Assembly: GCA_037833965.1 (NCBI GenBank) | Contig: AP031357.1 | Location: 3,864,001 to 3,928,000, forward strand | Source of the DNA: Marchantia polymorpha subsp. ruderalis | Lineage: Eukaryota > Streptophyta > Marchantiopsida > Marchantiales > Marchantiaceae | Direction of reading: 5' to 3' | Length of the DNA stretch: 64,000 bases | Shown here: piece after piece, positions 42,435-54,797 of the stretch | Layout of the letters: each line of letters begins with the position of its first letter | How positions within the stretch are numbered: the first letter of the stretch is position 1 | Notes under the pieces: model-generated | What the model saw: the letters and a program-made list of their open reading frames with translations, nothing else | What the model was told of the DNA's origin: nothing | Databases searched by the model: none | Program-made: the position numbers and the translations under genes

Positions 42435-43651
42435 TCGACAGCTGCGTACTCCTTTTGCCAATTCTTCCACGCAGCCTACATACAGGATGGTTAATTTGAG
42501 GTAGGCCCACCTCGATCACAGTCTCGACACAGAGTCCATGCCGTTACGACAATGTGTTCTACTCACCAGGTCTCAGGGCCGGATCCCCTCGTAACTCATG
42601 AACGTGCCATCCTAAAGTCGAGAAAGATCAGTTGTCTGAAGAAACCCTGCGATGGTTAGGGGATGGGAAGTCTAATCTACTGCGCTGTGACTAACCCCAT
42701 GTGTATTGCTTGAGAAATCAGCCCTTAGATTCTATCCACCCTGCGAGAAATGTTTTCAATTCACGTACATGTCCAAGCCTTTGGTGCCTTTTCAGCCATA
42801 CCGTTACATTCGACTGCACATTCTGAAGGACAGTGGAAGATGTGAGAAGTGGAAACTGAATATGAAAATTGGTCTAATGGGAAGCAAGGGGCAATATGCT
42901 ATGCATCAGAACTGAGATGCTGTGGCGTAAGCCTGCTCTTTGATGCGAATATTATCAATTCCTATCCAAGAATTTTACCCATATCCACAAGGCAGAATAA
43001 ACATATTTAGACGTACGATCATCCGTACGACCATCCAACTCCCATGCTTTTCCAATCCCCGTTTTCGCCTCCGTGCTTCTTTTTGCACTTCCTTTTCCGG
43101 ATGCCCAGCATCACTTCCACTTGCCGATTAGGGGTACTTCAAGACATAGTGCAATGGAAGATCCCCTTCCGCAGTCAATAATATGTAAAGGCTAGTTACT
43201 TCAGTATATCAAAATCAGTAGATAACTTTTCCACGCAGTGACTTTAGACTGCTTTTCCTCTTTATCTCTTATGATGAGATCAAGCTATCACTCTGTCAGC
43301 CCCTGCATAATGGTAGTCCTTACGACTTACATCTCCCATCCCCAAAGAATTTATATTACCTTAAACCTGAAATTAAATTTTCTTTCCTTTCGTATTTTAG
43401 CTTGAGTTCCAAAATCTAGTCGTGTTAGAGGTTCACTGAACGACCACATCGTTTCAGTGGTCTAAATCAGCGAATCCCATATCGAGTGACAATAAACTAA
43501 TTTGAGGAAAGATTTTTTTCTGTCTATATTTGTTCTTGAGGATGCCGTGTCAAGAGATTACAATACTTTGCTCTATCTTCTTCTCGGTGCTGTCTATACC
43601 ACCCGATCAGTCAGCAATTGATTTCTTCCTTTCCAGACTTCGTCGAGTCCT

Positions 43652-44168
43652 TTGACCAAGTCACCTGAGTGTGCAGGCCAGGGTCTGACGAGACACAATA
43701 TAAGTACCTATAGTAACGTGTGTATTCTTCATCAATTCCTTCACTAGTATGCAACTCAGAGCGGACTTGAGAAAAGAGTTCACTGCAGTAGATCTTCAAC
43801 AGAAACAGACGGCAGTTCATCACTTTGCCTCTTTCGTCCCCCGCACGTAGATCTGCTTATCTTGGATCAGGTGACAATCCATACTCAGTATAACGCTCCA
43901 GATTCATTGAAAGTTGTCCCAAATATATCGTGCTTAGTGAAAGCTTGACATAGTATTGTGGGTTCTGTTCTTTGTTTGTTACAGACAGCATTTCTTCTCA
44001 GCAACAAATCAGACATGTCTCCATTAGCGATTTCCAATCGGATCGCTTGTCTCGAACATATCATGCATCCATCTGGCTCTATTAAGTGCATTACAGCTTA
44101 CTACTTAATAGTTCCAAACGCCAAATGTGCCTTCGTGCTAACGTTCAGGTTGACAATGTTGTTTGCAG
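43652..44168 (+). promoter_or_regulatory. Promoter, exon 1 and intron of pseudogene copy 6
   Basis: TTGACC at 43652-43657, TATA-like AATATAAG at 43698-43705, donor GATCAG|GTGACA at 43871, acceptor TGTTTGCAG at 44168. The layout matches copy 1. Confidence 0.6.
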
Positions 44169-44183
44169 GATTCTTCGATAAAA

Positions 44184-44793
44184 ATGGAGAAACTCAATTC
44201 CAAGGGTAGCATGTACGTCCTACTGCCCGTGGTCCTCCTCAGCTTGTCAAGCATGGTGGGGGCCGTTGATATCGTATTTTATTCCACCACGAGCGGCTGC
44301 TCAGGTTCTGGATACTCATTCAACAGCATCGCTGGCCGAACATGCTGAATTGCAAATGGTGGCTCGGTGCTATTCACAGAGATGGACGGCTGAAAACCAG
44401 CCTCGTCTACAAAAATGGTGGTTGCGACAACGGCCAAGTCGGGGTCTGGCACGGGAAACAGATGCTACGTCGGTGGAAGCTTCACATCCGGCTACTGGTA
44501 CCAGAGCTGCAGACGTCGTTCTCTGCTCGGCGAGACGGAATCTGAGTCAGATTCCGTCATTTAGTCATGTCAGATTATCTGACATGACTAAATGCCAGAG
44601 AGAAGCCAAGCCCACGGGTGTTGTGTTCACCGAGGACTCCACCAAAGGCAGCTGGATTCTCAAGTCTTCCAACGCCCACAACTTATTCTCTCAGCTCGAG
44701 AACTTACCTGAAGGAGAGAAAGTGAACTGGCTCAAATCCAATGGCGCTTCTTTCAGCGCTTCCACTATTGTCACGGAGACCGTTGCTCACTGA
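44184..44793 (+). pseudogene. Secreted cysteine-rich protein pseudogene, copy 6
   Basis: ATG at 44184 with intact signal peptide (GSMYVLLPVVLLSLSSMVGA). Cys 55 is a TGA stop (44346-44348). A 1-bp loss near 44,393 alters GCKTS, and a 1-bp gain lies near 44,451. At 44534-44594 two palindromic insertions break the SLLGETESDMTK region. After them the family frame resumes (TKGSWILKSSNAHNLFSQLE, EKVNWLKSNGASF) to a stop near 44793. It is the closest relative of copy 1. Confidence 0.9.
44534..44594. repeat. Two consecutive perfect palindromes in the pseudogene
   Basis: Arms 44534-44545/44547-44558 (12 bp, 1-base spacer) and 44558-44575/44577-44594 (18 bp, 1-base spacer). The sequence reads forward, back and forward again across the ancestral GAATCTGACATGACTAAATG region. 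Confidence 0.95.
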
Positions 44794-44819
44794 CTTGAGA
44801 TTTTCGAGGTATAATGAAT

Positions 44820-45560
44820 CTAGTGTCTAGATCCGTTTGCGATTATAATAATCACCGTTTTGTAACTCGACAGGTAAAACTGTTGGGAGATGTGTTTGTG
44901 CTCATACGTTACATTTCGGACGGTCTTTCAGACGTATATTTATGCTCTACGTTGACGTGTTGGTTGGCTCTTAGTAAATCTTGGCAGCTATTTGGAGTTT
45001 GATGAATGAAAACTTGTATTGAAGTACTCGAGTTTCATGATCATGACATACGTTCTTAAGCATCAAGGAAACAAAAAATTAAGATAATATATCCCGCATG
45101 TACATCTAATTGTTCTTTACATTGAAACCGAGAACGAGCTATCTCTTTGCAAAAATTCAAGCATATTTAGCTCTATTGCTTTTCTTACATTTCTTACGTT
45201 TAGCAGTTCTGTATAAATGTATTTGCTGCATGCATTGGTGATGAACGCAGCTCATTCATTTACAAAGTTCTTCATTTCCTTATATTTTCCTCTCACAACA
45301 ATAACTTCCATCCATGACGAAAGTTACTGTTTTTTAGCAGTCTCTACCCATATTAGTTACATTTTTACAGTCTCTGTCACTGTCTAGCTGGACAACTTTA
45401 GCAATAAGCTTCCGCGACTTCAAAGTACCATGAAATTTCATCACTCAAACGATGTGTGAGCACAAAATTGTGCTCACATGCCTTTTTACCCTTATGAGAG
45501 TTAATGTTTTGGATTTAAGCTATTGCAAAATTATGCTTGGGGTTTTCTGAAAGTTTTGGC
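44820..45560. other. Intergenic, no feature seen
   Basis: Downstream of pseudogene copy 6. Apart from the 45.46-kb palindrome I recognise nothing here. Confidence 0.4.
45455..45478. repeat. Perfect inverted repeat, 11-bp arms
   Basis: TGTGAGCACAA, AA, TTGTGCTCACA. Confidence 0.8.
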
Positions 45561-45589
45561 AAGATTAGGAGTTGGTGTGATGGTTAGGG

Positions 45590-46630
45590 GGCAAAAGGTG
45601 CGAAAGGGGGCCTTCGGGGCAAAGTCTTTGGCGAAATAGTGAAACCCTCATAACGTTTTCAATGTGTGACGCTTTGACTTAGTTAGGGTCTTGTTGGAAA
45701 GAGCTCGCAACGCTCTTTCCAACGAGACAAAGAACTCTTGAAACGGATAAAGCATCATCGAGTTAGGAGCGGCGGAAATTACTGATATGGAGTACCTTCG
45801 GCGATAGAACACCTTTGGCGATACGCCTTCGGCGTTAACAGGCCTTCGGGGAAAGAGCCTTCGGGGGAAGGGACTTCCGCGGTTGCAGGCCTTCAGCGGA
45901 GGAGTAAAGTCGTCATAACTTTCTCAATTCGTAACGCCTTGACTGAATTAGGGTCTTGTTGAAAAGAGCTCGTGACGCTCATTCCAACGAGCTCAAAAAC
46001 TCTTGAAAGTTAAAGTCTTCACTGAGTTATGAGTTTCGAAAGCGGCTGTCATGGTTAGGCGAGAGGACTTCGACGTTAACATATAGAAAGACCTTCGGCG
46101 AAACAGTAAAACCGGCATATCGTTTTCAATTACTAGGGGTTTGACTTGATTAGGGTCTCGTTGGAAAGAACTCGACGCGCTCGTTTCAACGAGACCAAGA
46201 ACTTGTGAAACGGATGAGAGGTCACTGAGTTATGAGCGTTGGAAGCGGCTAACATGGTTAGGCAAAAGTACTTCGGCGTTAACAGATAGAGAGGCCTTTG
46301 GCGTTAACATATAGAGGGGCCTTCGGCCCAAGGAGTTGCAAGTATGAAGCCTGCGCGTAGACGGGTTGCGCATAGGCGGATTGCAAGTAGGAAGCCTGTG
46401 CATAGGCAAACGCCTTCGGCGGAAGAGTAAAACAGTGATAACTTTTTCAATTCTTATTGATTTGACTTATTTAGGAGCTCGTTGGAAAGAGCTCAACACG
46501 CTCGTTCTAACGAGCCCAAGAACATTTCAAACGAAGCAGTGATCTGTGAGTTATGAGCGTCGGGGGTGACTGTTATAGATAGGCAAAGGTGCTGATGAGT
46601 GTCTTCGGCGGGAGGATGCCTTCGGCGGTG
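45590..46630 (+). repeat. Diverged tandem repeats related to the retrotransposon LTR
   Basis: Four units (starting near 45,650, 45,905, 46,100 and 46,430) share the order: TAAAACxGTCATAACTTTTTCAAT, GACTTxxTTAGGGTCT, TTGGAAAGAGCTCG, CGCTCGTTCCAACGAG, AAGAACTC, then TGAGTTATGAGCGT. The LTR minus strand at 6280-6395 has the same string of motifs (AAAGAGCTCGGGACGCTCG, TTCTAACGAGTCCAAGAG, GAAGTTATGAGCGTCGG). CCTTCGGCG motifs are frequent in both. It may be an LTR fragment or a tandem array derived from one. Confidence 0.6.
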
Positions 46631-46889
46631 CGCGGAAGAAGATTTCGGACCGTGGATGTTGACGTGGTCATGAATAAAGACTGTACAGGTGTGGCAATGG
46701 CGGTGGCGTGAAGTCAGGCGTGTGAAATAGGACGGCGGGGCATGAAGTCGCACATGGGAACTAGGCCGTTGCCCATCATCGCGGGAACGGCATTCACGCG
46801 GGCTGCGGGCAACTCGGCCCTTGGACGTTGGAGAGGATTATTCGGCCCGCGAGCTGGGATCGTGTGGTGTCCCATTGTGTGGAGACGCT

Positions 46890-47400
46890 GGTGGGATCAG
46901 TAGGAGGGATAGAGTGTGGATGTGAGTGATTTTCGCAGGGAAGTGGTGAGAACTAGGAGGGAAGTGTGGAGAGTTCAAAGTAGGAGGAAGCAAACTCTTG
47001 TGGGTGGAGAGTCGTATCTGAGAGTGAAATTAAAGTGGGAACTGAGATTGAAGTGTAAAATCTGTGAATGGGAGCTGAAATCAGAGTGGAAGATCTGAGA
47101 ATGGGAGCTGAGAGTGAAGTGAAATCTAAGACTGAAATCTGATAGTCGGGACCTGAATTTGAAACTGAAAAGGGAGAGTTGAATCTGAGAGAGGAATCTG
47201 GTGGGATTTGAAGGTGGAAACTGGAAAATCGACACTGAAATCTGAGTAGGAATTGGGAGCGGGCCTGAAATCGAAGGTGGGAACTGAGGGTGTGAGACTG
47301 AAATCTGATACTTGAAATTGTGGGTGGAATCTGATAGGAGGGTGAGATCCCTGAGGGCGAGGGTGTTGAAAGCGTGGAGTCGCTGAGAGTGTAGCCGGAG
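46890..47400 (+). other. Purine-rich asymmetric tract
   Basis: About 500 bp of strongly A/G-biased + strand, with degenerate GAAATCTGA and GGGAGCTGA repeats. It joins the LTR-related repeats on its left and may belong to the same element relic. The antisense open frames here (46975-47563, minus) are low-complexity Ser/Pro/Phe strings, an effect of the base bias. Confidence 0.6.
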
Positions 47401-47599
47401 GGCTGAACGGAAGAGTGTGTGCGACGGACAAGAGGATCGCTGGGCCGAGACTTAGTTGATCACTAAGAGGAAGAATCGAGCAAGTGTTGAGAGTAGAATC
47501 GTGTTCCCTGGGTGTGAGGGTTGCTGTTAGGAAGGGTGTCACCTGGTGTTGCTGGTGTGTCACCTGACTGTGTCCGGGGCAGGGTGTCTAAGAGGTGGC

Positions 47600-49240
47600 A
47601 CTCAAGCTAGGATAGACCACAACGGCTGTAGTATTGAGAAAGTCACCCAGAGTTGAATTAGATCTTTATGTAACAAAGAGCTTGTCTGCTGCTCTTGTGG
47701 AAATAGCAGACAGCAAGTTATTATTTTCAGTTCTGGATAATTTGTCTGTGAAAGAGCAAGTATTCATGATCTCATTGTCTTGAATACACTTTGACCACAT
47801 GGTTGAGATCAGAGAAGTTAGATTATGGGAGCTCTAACCCCCACCTGGACTACAAACACTGAAGGGTGGGGAGTTTAGGCTCACACGATGCACACGAAAA
47901 TTATCAGATTCGTCAATGACTGATGGGAAATACTATTGCGTGTCCCTTATGAACCAGCCATGCTGATAGTCAATCACCTATTATTGATGGCCAGTACGCG
48001 ACATAACAGTCTTTTCTTCGTCGAAACGGTAGGTCAAGTTATGCTCTTTTGGTGTCATGCTTGCAGAGCTCTTCAATAGCCGCTCAATCTCCACTAATAT
48101 ACCGCTTACCATAATCAGGCCGAAGTTCTGAAAACTCTTTAGAAAACCTTGCAAGTGCTTAACTTCAAAAACCCAACAGAGCTTTGAAAATCTTCTCAGG
48201 ACTTGTCAAATTCGTGTTACGCTATCTAAGCACGAGGCCGTTTCATTTGACTCCAACAAACTTCCAAAAATTCCTCCAATGGCCGTTCTAATTGGAAGGA
48301 TTCACCTGGCGGTAATTCTGCCGTTGTTGGCAGCCACTGACCTATTACATGCGTAAGGTCTTGCACCAGGTCCACCCTGATTTGCATTTAAGCCCCTATC
48401 AAAGTATGGAGAGAAATTGTGCTCTGCTTATAAAGTCGTCAGTCTACCATGCAAGGACTCCAATGCAAAAGTAACAAAGCACTGAAGCAAGAAAGCACAA
48501 AGTCCTTCCTAATCTATTTGTAGCAGCATCAATTGCTTCGACGACATATATTCCCAGGTTCTGCATGGCATTTCCCACTCAGATCTGGAAATTCAAGCTC
48601 CTAGCCATTTTTTCGCTAGGAGTTTTCGTTAGTCATTGCAGTTTGTCCTGCAACCTCCTGTAGTGAGAGTCACTCTGCATCTGCAAACTGGAACATGGTC
48701 GATAGCTCAGCGGTTACCCTCTCTACAAGTAAGCTCCATTCTTTGGGCTCTGTGAATATAATTTTGAAACAAAAGGGGGATTGAATTTGATCCTATGTTA
48801 CCGAGTCTGAACGTCACAAGCCTCACTTTACAACTAACATAATCCTGCCGCCTACAAGCCGTAGACCCTAAGCGCCCTCGTCCTGGCCATCCATCACCTA
48901 AATTTACGAAAAGAGTGAGGTAGGATTTCTTCTGGACCCGCGAGGACTGACAAAGTCGTTCAACGACGAAGCGACTCTTCGGATCTTCTTAAGGTATCGC
49001 AAATTCCCCATGTCACAGCGCTCCAAGTGCTCGGCTGCCATCTCACCCCTCACCCGGGATGAATTTTCATCGTGGAGAATGGTGTAAAACTAGACAGTCA
49101 GGTGAGGACTTAGCTTCTGTGCGCGTAATCTTTAACAGATTATTTAGAGATGGCAGTACTATCCAGAGGATTATTTCAAATCGGAAGTATTTGAGTATAT
49201 ATAACATGTACGTTGAAAAACTAAGTGAACATATATATGA
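47600..49240. other. Intergenic, no gene seen
   Basis: Mixed composition with only short frames. 48,080-48,230 resembles 40,100-40,210. 49,240-49,330 is the 3' tail of copy 7. Confidence 0.45.
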
Positions 49241-49643
49241 ACATCGCTCATTATTACATGGGCCTTGCAAGCAGCAATGCATTTCTTTGACTCAAGGCTG
49301 AGTCGGTAGCGCTACTGAGATGCAAGGTTTATATGCAGAACTCATACAAAATTAGAGCCTTAGATCATTCTCAAACACGGCATAACGTGGCAATTGTAAA
49401 AGCCACTTAAGAACACGTTCATCTTCTCTTATAAGATTTCATGATTCTCTGCTATACGCCAGCGATCTTTTTAGCCAATAGAGGAACACCAAAGCCCCTC
49501 GTATCCTTATTCACATCTGACTCTCACGAACCGTCCTAGAACACTAGAATGTAGAAGACAATTATCTCCAACACGGGACTGCCAGCTAATATTGAGATAG
49601 CTCTACGCCCGAACCGGATGCACGCTCACTCTACAACTCAGAA

Positions 49644-50216
49644 TCAGTCTAAGTTCACGTTCTGGGTGACAGCAGTGTTCTCGAAACTTGCGCCGTTGGC
49701 TATGAACCAATTTACTTTCTCGGCATCGGTCATATTCTCGACCTCGGACGACAATTCAACAGCATTTGAGGATTTCAGGATCCAGGTGCCTTTGGATGAG
49801 TCCTCGGTGAACACAAGACCTGTGGGCTTGGCTTGGCTCACACACTTAGACATATCCGAAGTAGCGTCACCGAGCAGCGAGAGGCGTCTGCAGCTCTGGT
49901 ACCAGTAGCCGGATGTGAAGCCTCCACCGACGTAGCAAATGTTTCCCGTGGCGGAGCCAACTTGTCCATTGTCACAACCGCCGTTTCTGTAGACGAGGCT
50001 AGTCTTGCAGCCGTCCATGTCTCGAAATAGAACGGAGCCCCCGTTTGCAATGCAGCAAATCTGTTTGTCAATGCCATTGAACGAGTATCCGGAACCGGAA
50101 CAAGCTCCAGCGTTGGAATAAAAGATAATGTCGACGGCGCCAGCCATGCTGGACAACCCGAGGAGGACCATGGGCAATATGAGGAACATCTTGTTTGAAG
50201 CATACTTCTTCTCCAT
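49644..50216 (-). CDS. Small secreted cysteine-rich protein, copy 7
   Basis: 190 residues from ATG 50216; the longer frame to 50270 crosses the splice acceptor. The signal peptide is FLILPMVLLGLSSMAGA, and the eight cysteines are in family positions. Differences from the others include MEKKYASNK at the start, NGIDKQICC, RRLSLL in place of RRRSLL, and a C-terminus of TQNVNLD. It groups with copy 4 by LFRDMDGCKTS and GNICYVGG. No disabling change is seen. Presumed secreted, function unknown. Confidence 0.9.
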   Translation of the reverse strand: MEKKYASNKMFLILPMVLLGLSSMAGAVDIIFYSNAGACSGSGYSFNGIDKQICCIANGGSVLFRDMDGCKTSLVYRNGGCDNGQVGSATGNICYVGGGFTSGYWYQSCRRLSLLGDATSDMSKCVSQAKPTGLVFTEDSSKGTWILKSSNAVELSSEVENMTDAEKVNWFIANGASFENTAVTQNVNLD

Positions 50217-50229
50217 TTTCGAGAAAGGT

Positions 50230-50605
50230 CTTTGCAAAAACACACAGCGCACGTCCAGATTCTCAAACAACGAACCAAGATATGGGGAGAGAATTCATCA
50301 CTTATCAGAACTCATGAAGCTAGATTCCACATCCGTTGCATGGAACATAGCTCGTACAGCTGAGGCTCATAGGATACACTTTGTTAATATGACGTGAGTA
50401 TGACTGCAGATTTCGATACCTTCCGACTTGCAAGTACAACAGTGGAAGCTGGGCGGAATAAAATCTATGCACTTGCTGGATCGCCGCAGACAGATGAGAT
50501 GCGGAAATCCGAAGAAGCGAATGTCGTTATATAGCTGATTCAGAATGACTGAGTCTTCCTCGTCACAGACCAGTCAGATGAGGTCTGGACTGAGGTGAAG
50601 GTTAG
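50230..50605 (-). promoter_or_regulatory. Promoter, exon 1 and short intron of copy 7
   Basis: Minus strand: TATATAAC at 50526-50533, exon 1 with CCGCATCTCATCTGTCTGCGG, donor GGAAG|GTATCG at 50419. The usual TTTGCAG acceptor has become TTTGCAAAG, moving the AG to 50230. The intron is only 190 bp, against about 350-565 bp in other intact copies. The W-box position carries TTCACC instead of TTGACC. Confidence 0.6.
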
Positions 50606-51970
50606 TCTTCTGATTATTCAGGTCAGTCCTGCATGTACGTCCACCAGACTCGGAGAGTGTGCGCCGTACTTTTTCTGTAGTTAAGAACAAGAATCGAATA
50701 GATCACCGCATCCCTCTACTGAATGAAGACTGCTTGACAAGGTCTTCCCACTTTTTTTTATTTCATTTGGCTCCATTCACGAATAAAAATGACTTGACTC
50801 AGACTCAGGTTGTTACCTGGTTCTGAGGTTTGTTGTCGACACTGTATAACTCTTAGCAAATAACTGAAACGCTTTGATTGTCTTTTTGTGCAGATCATTT
50901 TCATTGGGACAGCTCGTCCATAGGATGGACATACCCACTCGATAAAAGACAATTCAACGTCCAATATGCGGAGTGAAACCAAGGGAAAGTCGGCATAAGC
51001 CAAAGCACGGTGCAAGTTTTTAACTCCCGAGAATTTCAGAACAACCAAAGTTGTCTTCTTTGGTATTGCGCTATTTGTCAGTCATTTGTACCGTTGAAGT
51101 GCGAGCAGTGTTTCTGAAAAGATTGCGGAAACTGTACTTATTATGTATTGAGGAAGTAAAGTGAGGTTTAGGAGTTGATGAAATTGTGAGGTATCCAAAA
51201 CACTTTACTTTTAAGCACAAATATCTTTCTTTTTTAAGAAAAGTGTAGTGTAATTCCTTCGAGTATTGTTTATCATGATTTGCCTGGAGGTTTTTCTAGA
51301 TAAGCACCTGAAATGAATAATAACCATAGATGTGATTAATATGTAGATAATTTAAATATTTCTATCTCTTCTCTTTCATACAATTTTCTTTACGTTATTA
51401 TTTAAAACACATAAAAGCAATGTTAAGTGTACAGCTATACGTCTAGTTCAAAATATGAAGTGTCGTCCTACATAGTTACGTTCCTATATTTAAGGACATC
51501 AAAACGGACTCCTTGAATAATTGATCCATAGAAATACATTGATAGTCTACTTGCATTACTTTTTTGTACAGCTTCGTGCGGGAAAACCCCATCGTTATGT
51601 TTATATGGTAAGTCCAGGGGCTGGATGAGCTCTATCAGGTGCAATCTACCCTTAAAAAGCACTTTTCTATCATGGTTGTACACAGGTCACGATTGTAAAG
51701 CACTTCACCTTGATTATTGGCTGCAAAAGCCAAGCATGCATCCAATAATATGAAATATGTATCATACTCAAACATACAGTCAAGAGTACACGCATCCATC
51801 TTGGAACGGTACTTTATACGAAATATTGGACCTCAATATAAAAATATGTTTTCTTTTGTTACATAGAGTGACGTGAAGGGTCACATGTTGTAGTATTCAT
51901 TCACTACTGTGTTGATTTCCGGAATTGTAATATTCGAGAATATTTAAAACTGATTGAGAATAAGTGAACA

Positions 51971-51998
51971 AATCAACTGATATCTACATCAGTTGATT
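51971..51998. repeat. Perfect inverted repeat, 11-bp arms
   Basis: AATCAACTGAT, ATCTAC, ATCAGTTGATT. Confidence 0.75.
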
Positions 51999-53322
51999 AC
52001 TGATGTTATATATATATATATTTCAAGATGAGGTTTTTTTTCACAAATTTTAGCTACAATTGATAGAAAGATATACTTCCAATCAGTTACAGATGACATA
52101 AATTATTTTTTTTACTTTTTCTTTTGATTAAAATTCATTATTCAACAACTTGTTAAGTCACTTGAGACAACAAGATATTCATAAAATTGTAAATCTATTT
52201 GCATAAGCTATGAGAGTTGAAGTAAACATAATGCTAACATGCGGTTAAATGTTTTGAAAACATCACAGAATCTTCAACTAAAAAAATTTTATCATTTAAG
52301 ATATATGAAAAAAGATGAATAATGAAATTGGGTGTGTTATTATTTAATTGTTTTATTGTACATGACATGCTTTCATTATTGTACATTATTGTCATACACA
52401 TGTGAAACAGATGAATTCATATGTCTATTCATATTTTGAGGTTTGAATGAAACAATTTGTTCCAGTGAGATATATTTTTAAGATATGAAAATGCAATACA
52501 ATTGGAGTATATAAAATACATAAGAATTTAAGAAAATATGTAAAAGACAAAAAAAATGATAAAAAATATCAAAAAGACATTCAGATAAATTTTTTCATTC
52601 TTTTACAAAAAATTCTTTCAATATTCACATGTCTTTTTGTGAGTATTTTTTTGAATTTTGTATGCAAAAAGTCTCTTTTGAACTAAAGTTGTTTCAAACA
52701 GGATTTACATCTAACCATGACCTTGTATTACAAAGCAATAATTACATCCTTGTGTACAAGATTCAAGTCAAAGTTCAATATGTGCATTCAACCATTCATA
52801 AATTCAACTATAATACACAGATTTCTGTATAAGATTCCAATATAAACTTCAACCGTCTCTAATCAATTCTATGTTTTACGCAAACATACTTCAAAATAAA
52901 AGTTTGATTCTTGTAAAAAAATATGCGAAGAAAAATTATATAATAAAATATTTTTTTACACTATGTGATAATCTCTTATTTTATATCAATTCTTAATATT
53001 CAAAATCGTTACGAAACTAGTTCAATAGAATCAAAATTCATGATCCAACACGAAATTCATGTTTTAATCTTAAACTTGTTGAAATAAAAAAATTTATTTT
53101 CTTGTGACACTCCCATAATCATTCATTCTTCAAAATCAATTTTCAAATGCAATCTTGCAATTTTGTCATAATATCCATTTTGAAGAGCCCAATTTTGCTT
53201 AAATTAAATGTAAGCAAGTTGAAATAAAGCTATTAATCAAGCTTGCGGTGTAAGACTTTTGTTGAATAAAATGAATTAATCAAATATCTTAAACCACCCA
53301 TCTAATCATCTGAAGTGCCCAA

Positions 53323-53352
53323 TCAAATATGATTGGGCACTTGAGAAATTCA
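53323..53352. repeat. Perfect inverted repeat, 13-bp arms
   Basis: AAGTGCCCAATCA and TGATTGGGCACTT around a 4-base loop. Confidence 0.85.
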
Positions 53353-54043
53353 CTCTTGCAATTTCATCTTATATCAACTTTAAAGAACCAAAGCTTGATC
53401 AAAATCAAAACTTTTGAGTTAAATTTAAAAGCATCATTGTTTCATATTAAAAGTGAATCAATTTTGATCGTTGAATTTACATTATATAATTTTTCAATTG
53501 ATATGATATATTTTTTGGTTGTGTTAAACGCTGTTATTTAGTATAAAATAAAATGTATGGAAAATGAAAGTAGATTTTTTTTGACATGTTATATACATTA
53601 TTGTTGTGAAGATATTTTTGTTGAACTTTTGCTTTAATATATCTAGTTTGTATTTTAATTGAAAACATAATATAGTTCTTTTTCAAGCTGATGATTCTGA
53701 TTAAATTGATTGTCATCTTTTGTTATTGAATTCATAGTGTATTTATTCATGTTTTTTACTCCATAAAATGTAACTTGCAAATAAATCAAAACTATATTTT
53801 CATTTTATTTTTTTAAAGAATTAAGAATTTGACTAATTTGTTTCTAATATTTTCATAGAAATTGTAACCTTGATTTCGCATCCAACTCTGAAAACTTCAC
53901 TTTACAACTCTAAGTCAATTTTCCCAAAATTTGTAACACCTTATTTTTAAATTTTTTGCGGTAATTGATTAGAATATAATTTATTTCCAACAATCATAAT
54001 GAACTATATTTTTTTTTTGAATGAAAGTAACAGTTGTAGTCGT

Positions 54044-54245
54044 ATTATTAGCATTTTAACCTGTTGTAAAATAATTTAAAAATTTCATGTCTTAGTAGAT
54101 AATCCACGCATCGATCATGAAGATCTTATCAAACCGGTTTACGCATTATTAGCATTTTAACCTGTTTTAAAATAATTGAAAATTTTCATGTCTTAGTAGA
54201 TAATCCACGCATCGATCACGAAGATCTTATCAAACGGGTGTACGC
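54044..54245. repeat. Tandem duplication, 101-bp unit
   Basis: ATTATTAGCATTTTAACCTG through ATCAAACxGGTxTACGC occurs at 54044-54144 and 54145-54245 with few differences. Confidence 0.9.
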
Positions 54246-54797
54246 TTAGTGCGTGTACGAAGTTGAAGACTCTAGTGTGTGAGACTAGCGTGATGACCAA
54301 CTACACCAACCAGACATGTGATGTGACTGAAATCTCACTTTATTTATTTCGTGTCACTAAAGTTGAATTCTATTTCGTTGCAACTATGTATCAAAATCAA
54401 CTTTTCAATCAAAAAATTCAAAATTTTTTAGCTATCCATACCTGCGCACTTATTATCTTTATTTCAATTCATCGGAAACAGTAGTTGTGACGTATCAAGT
54501 TGTCATTCTAGTCGTTAAGTCTTAAATTAAGAGATTGACTTTTCTATTTTCGTGGCCGCCTTCAAACCTGCGTCACATCCGATTGTTAAGCAACGAATTC
54601 GTTGAGAAATTTTTTTTACAACCTGACATCTATGTCAAACTCTTCTACGCTACTCCTTCGTTCAGATATATGCAAGTTTTATTTGTCTTACCTTTGGTAG
54701 TGTGCTCGCTTAGTTGAAAGTATTACACTGTTGTTCACCTATATTTCAGCTTTAACTAACACACCGTAGTTTAGTTGTGTTAAAACTCTAGGCTGAC

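Larger units (their letters stand above)
39800..43405. other. Intergenic, small duplications, no intact gene
   Basis: 40,020-40,210 distantly resembles 48,080-48,230 (AAAACTCTT, AAATGCTT, GTCCAA). 41,393-41,640 is the inverted partner of the relic ORF at 18.3 kb. The rest holds short unassigned frames. Confidence 0.45.
43410..44793 (+). repeat. Inverted segmental duplicate of 1-1345
   Basis: Contains the pseudogene copy 6 and its promoter. Homology to 1-1345 reaches past the promoter into upstream DNA (GGTTCACTGAACGACCACAT at about 43,430). Confidence 0.75.

Noticed and set aside
45700-45724. GTTGGAAAGAG...CTCTTTCCAAC palindrome
   Set aside because: It is part of the repeated LTR-like module (all units have a related inverted pair), so I did not count it among the derived fold-back palindromes.
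46975-47563. Minus-strand ORFs of 86 and 145 codons
   Set aside because: Ser/Pro/Phe-rich strings caused by the purine-biased strand; no domain or codon signature.
48695-48790. tRNA-like box (TAGCTCAGCGGT) followed by GATTGAATTTGATCC
   Set aside because: No acceptor-stem pairing or proper anticodon arm could be made; the B-box is poor.
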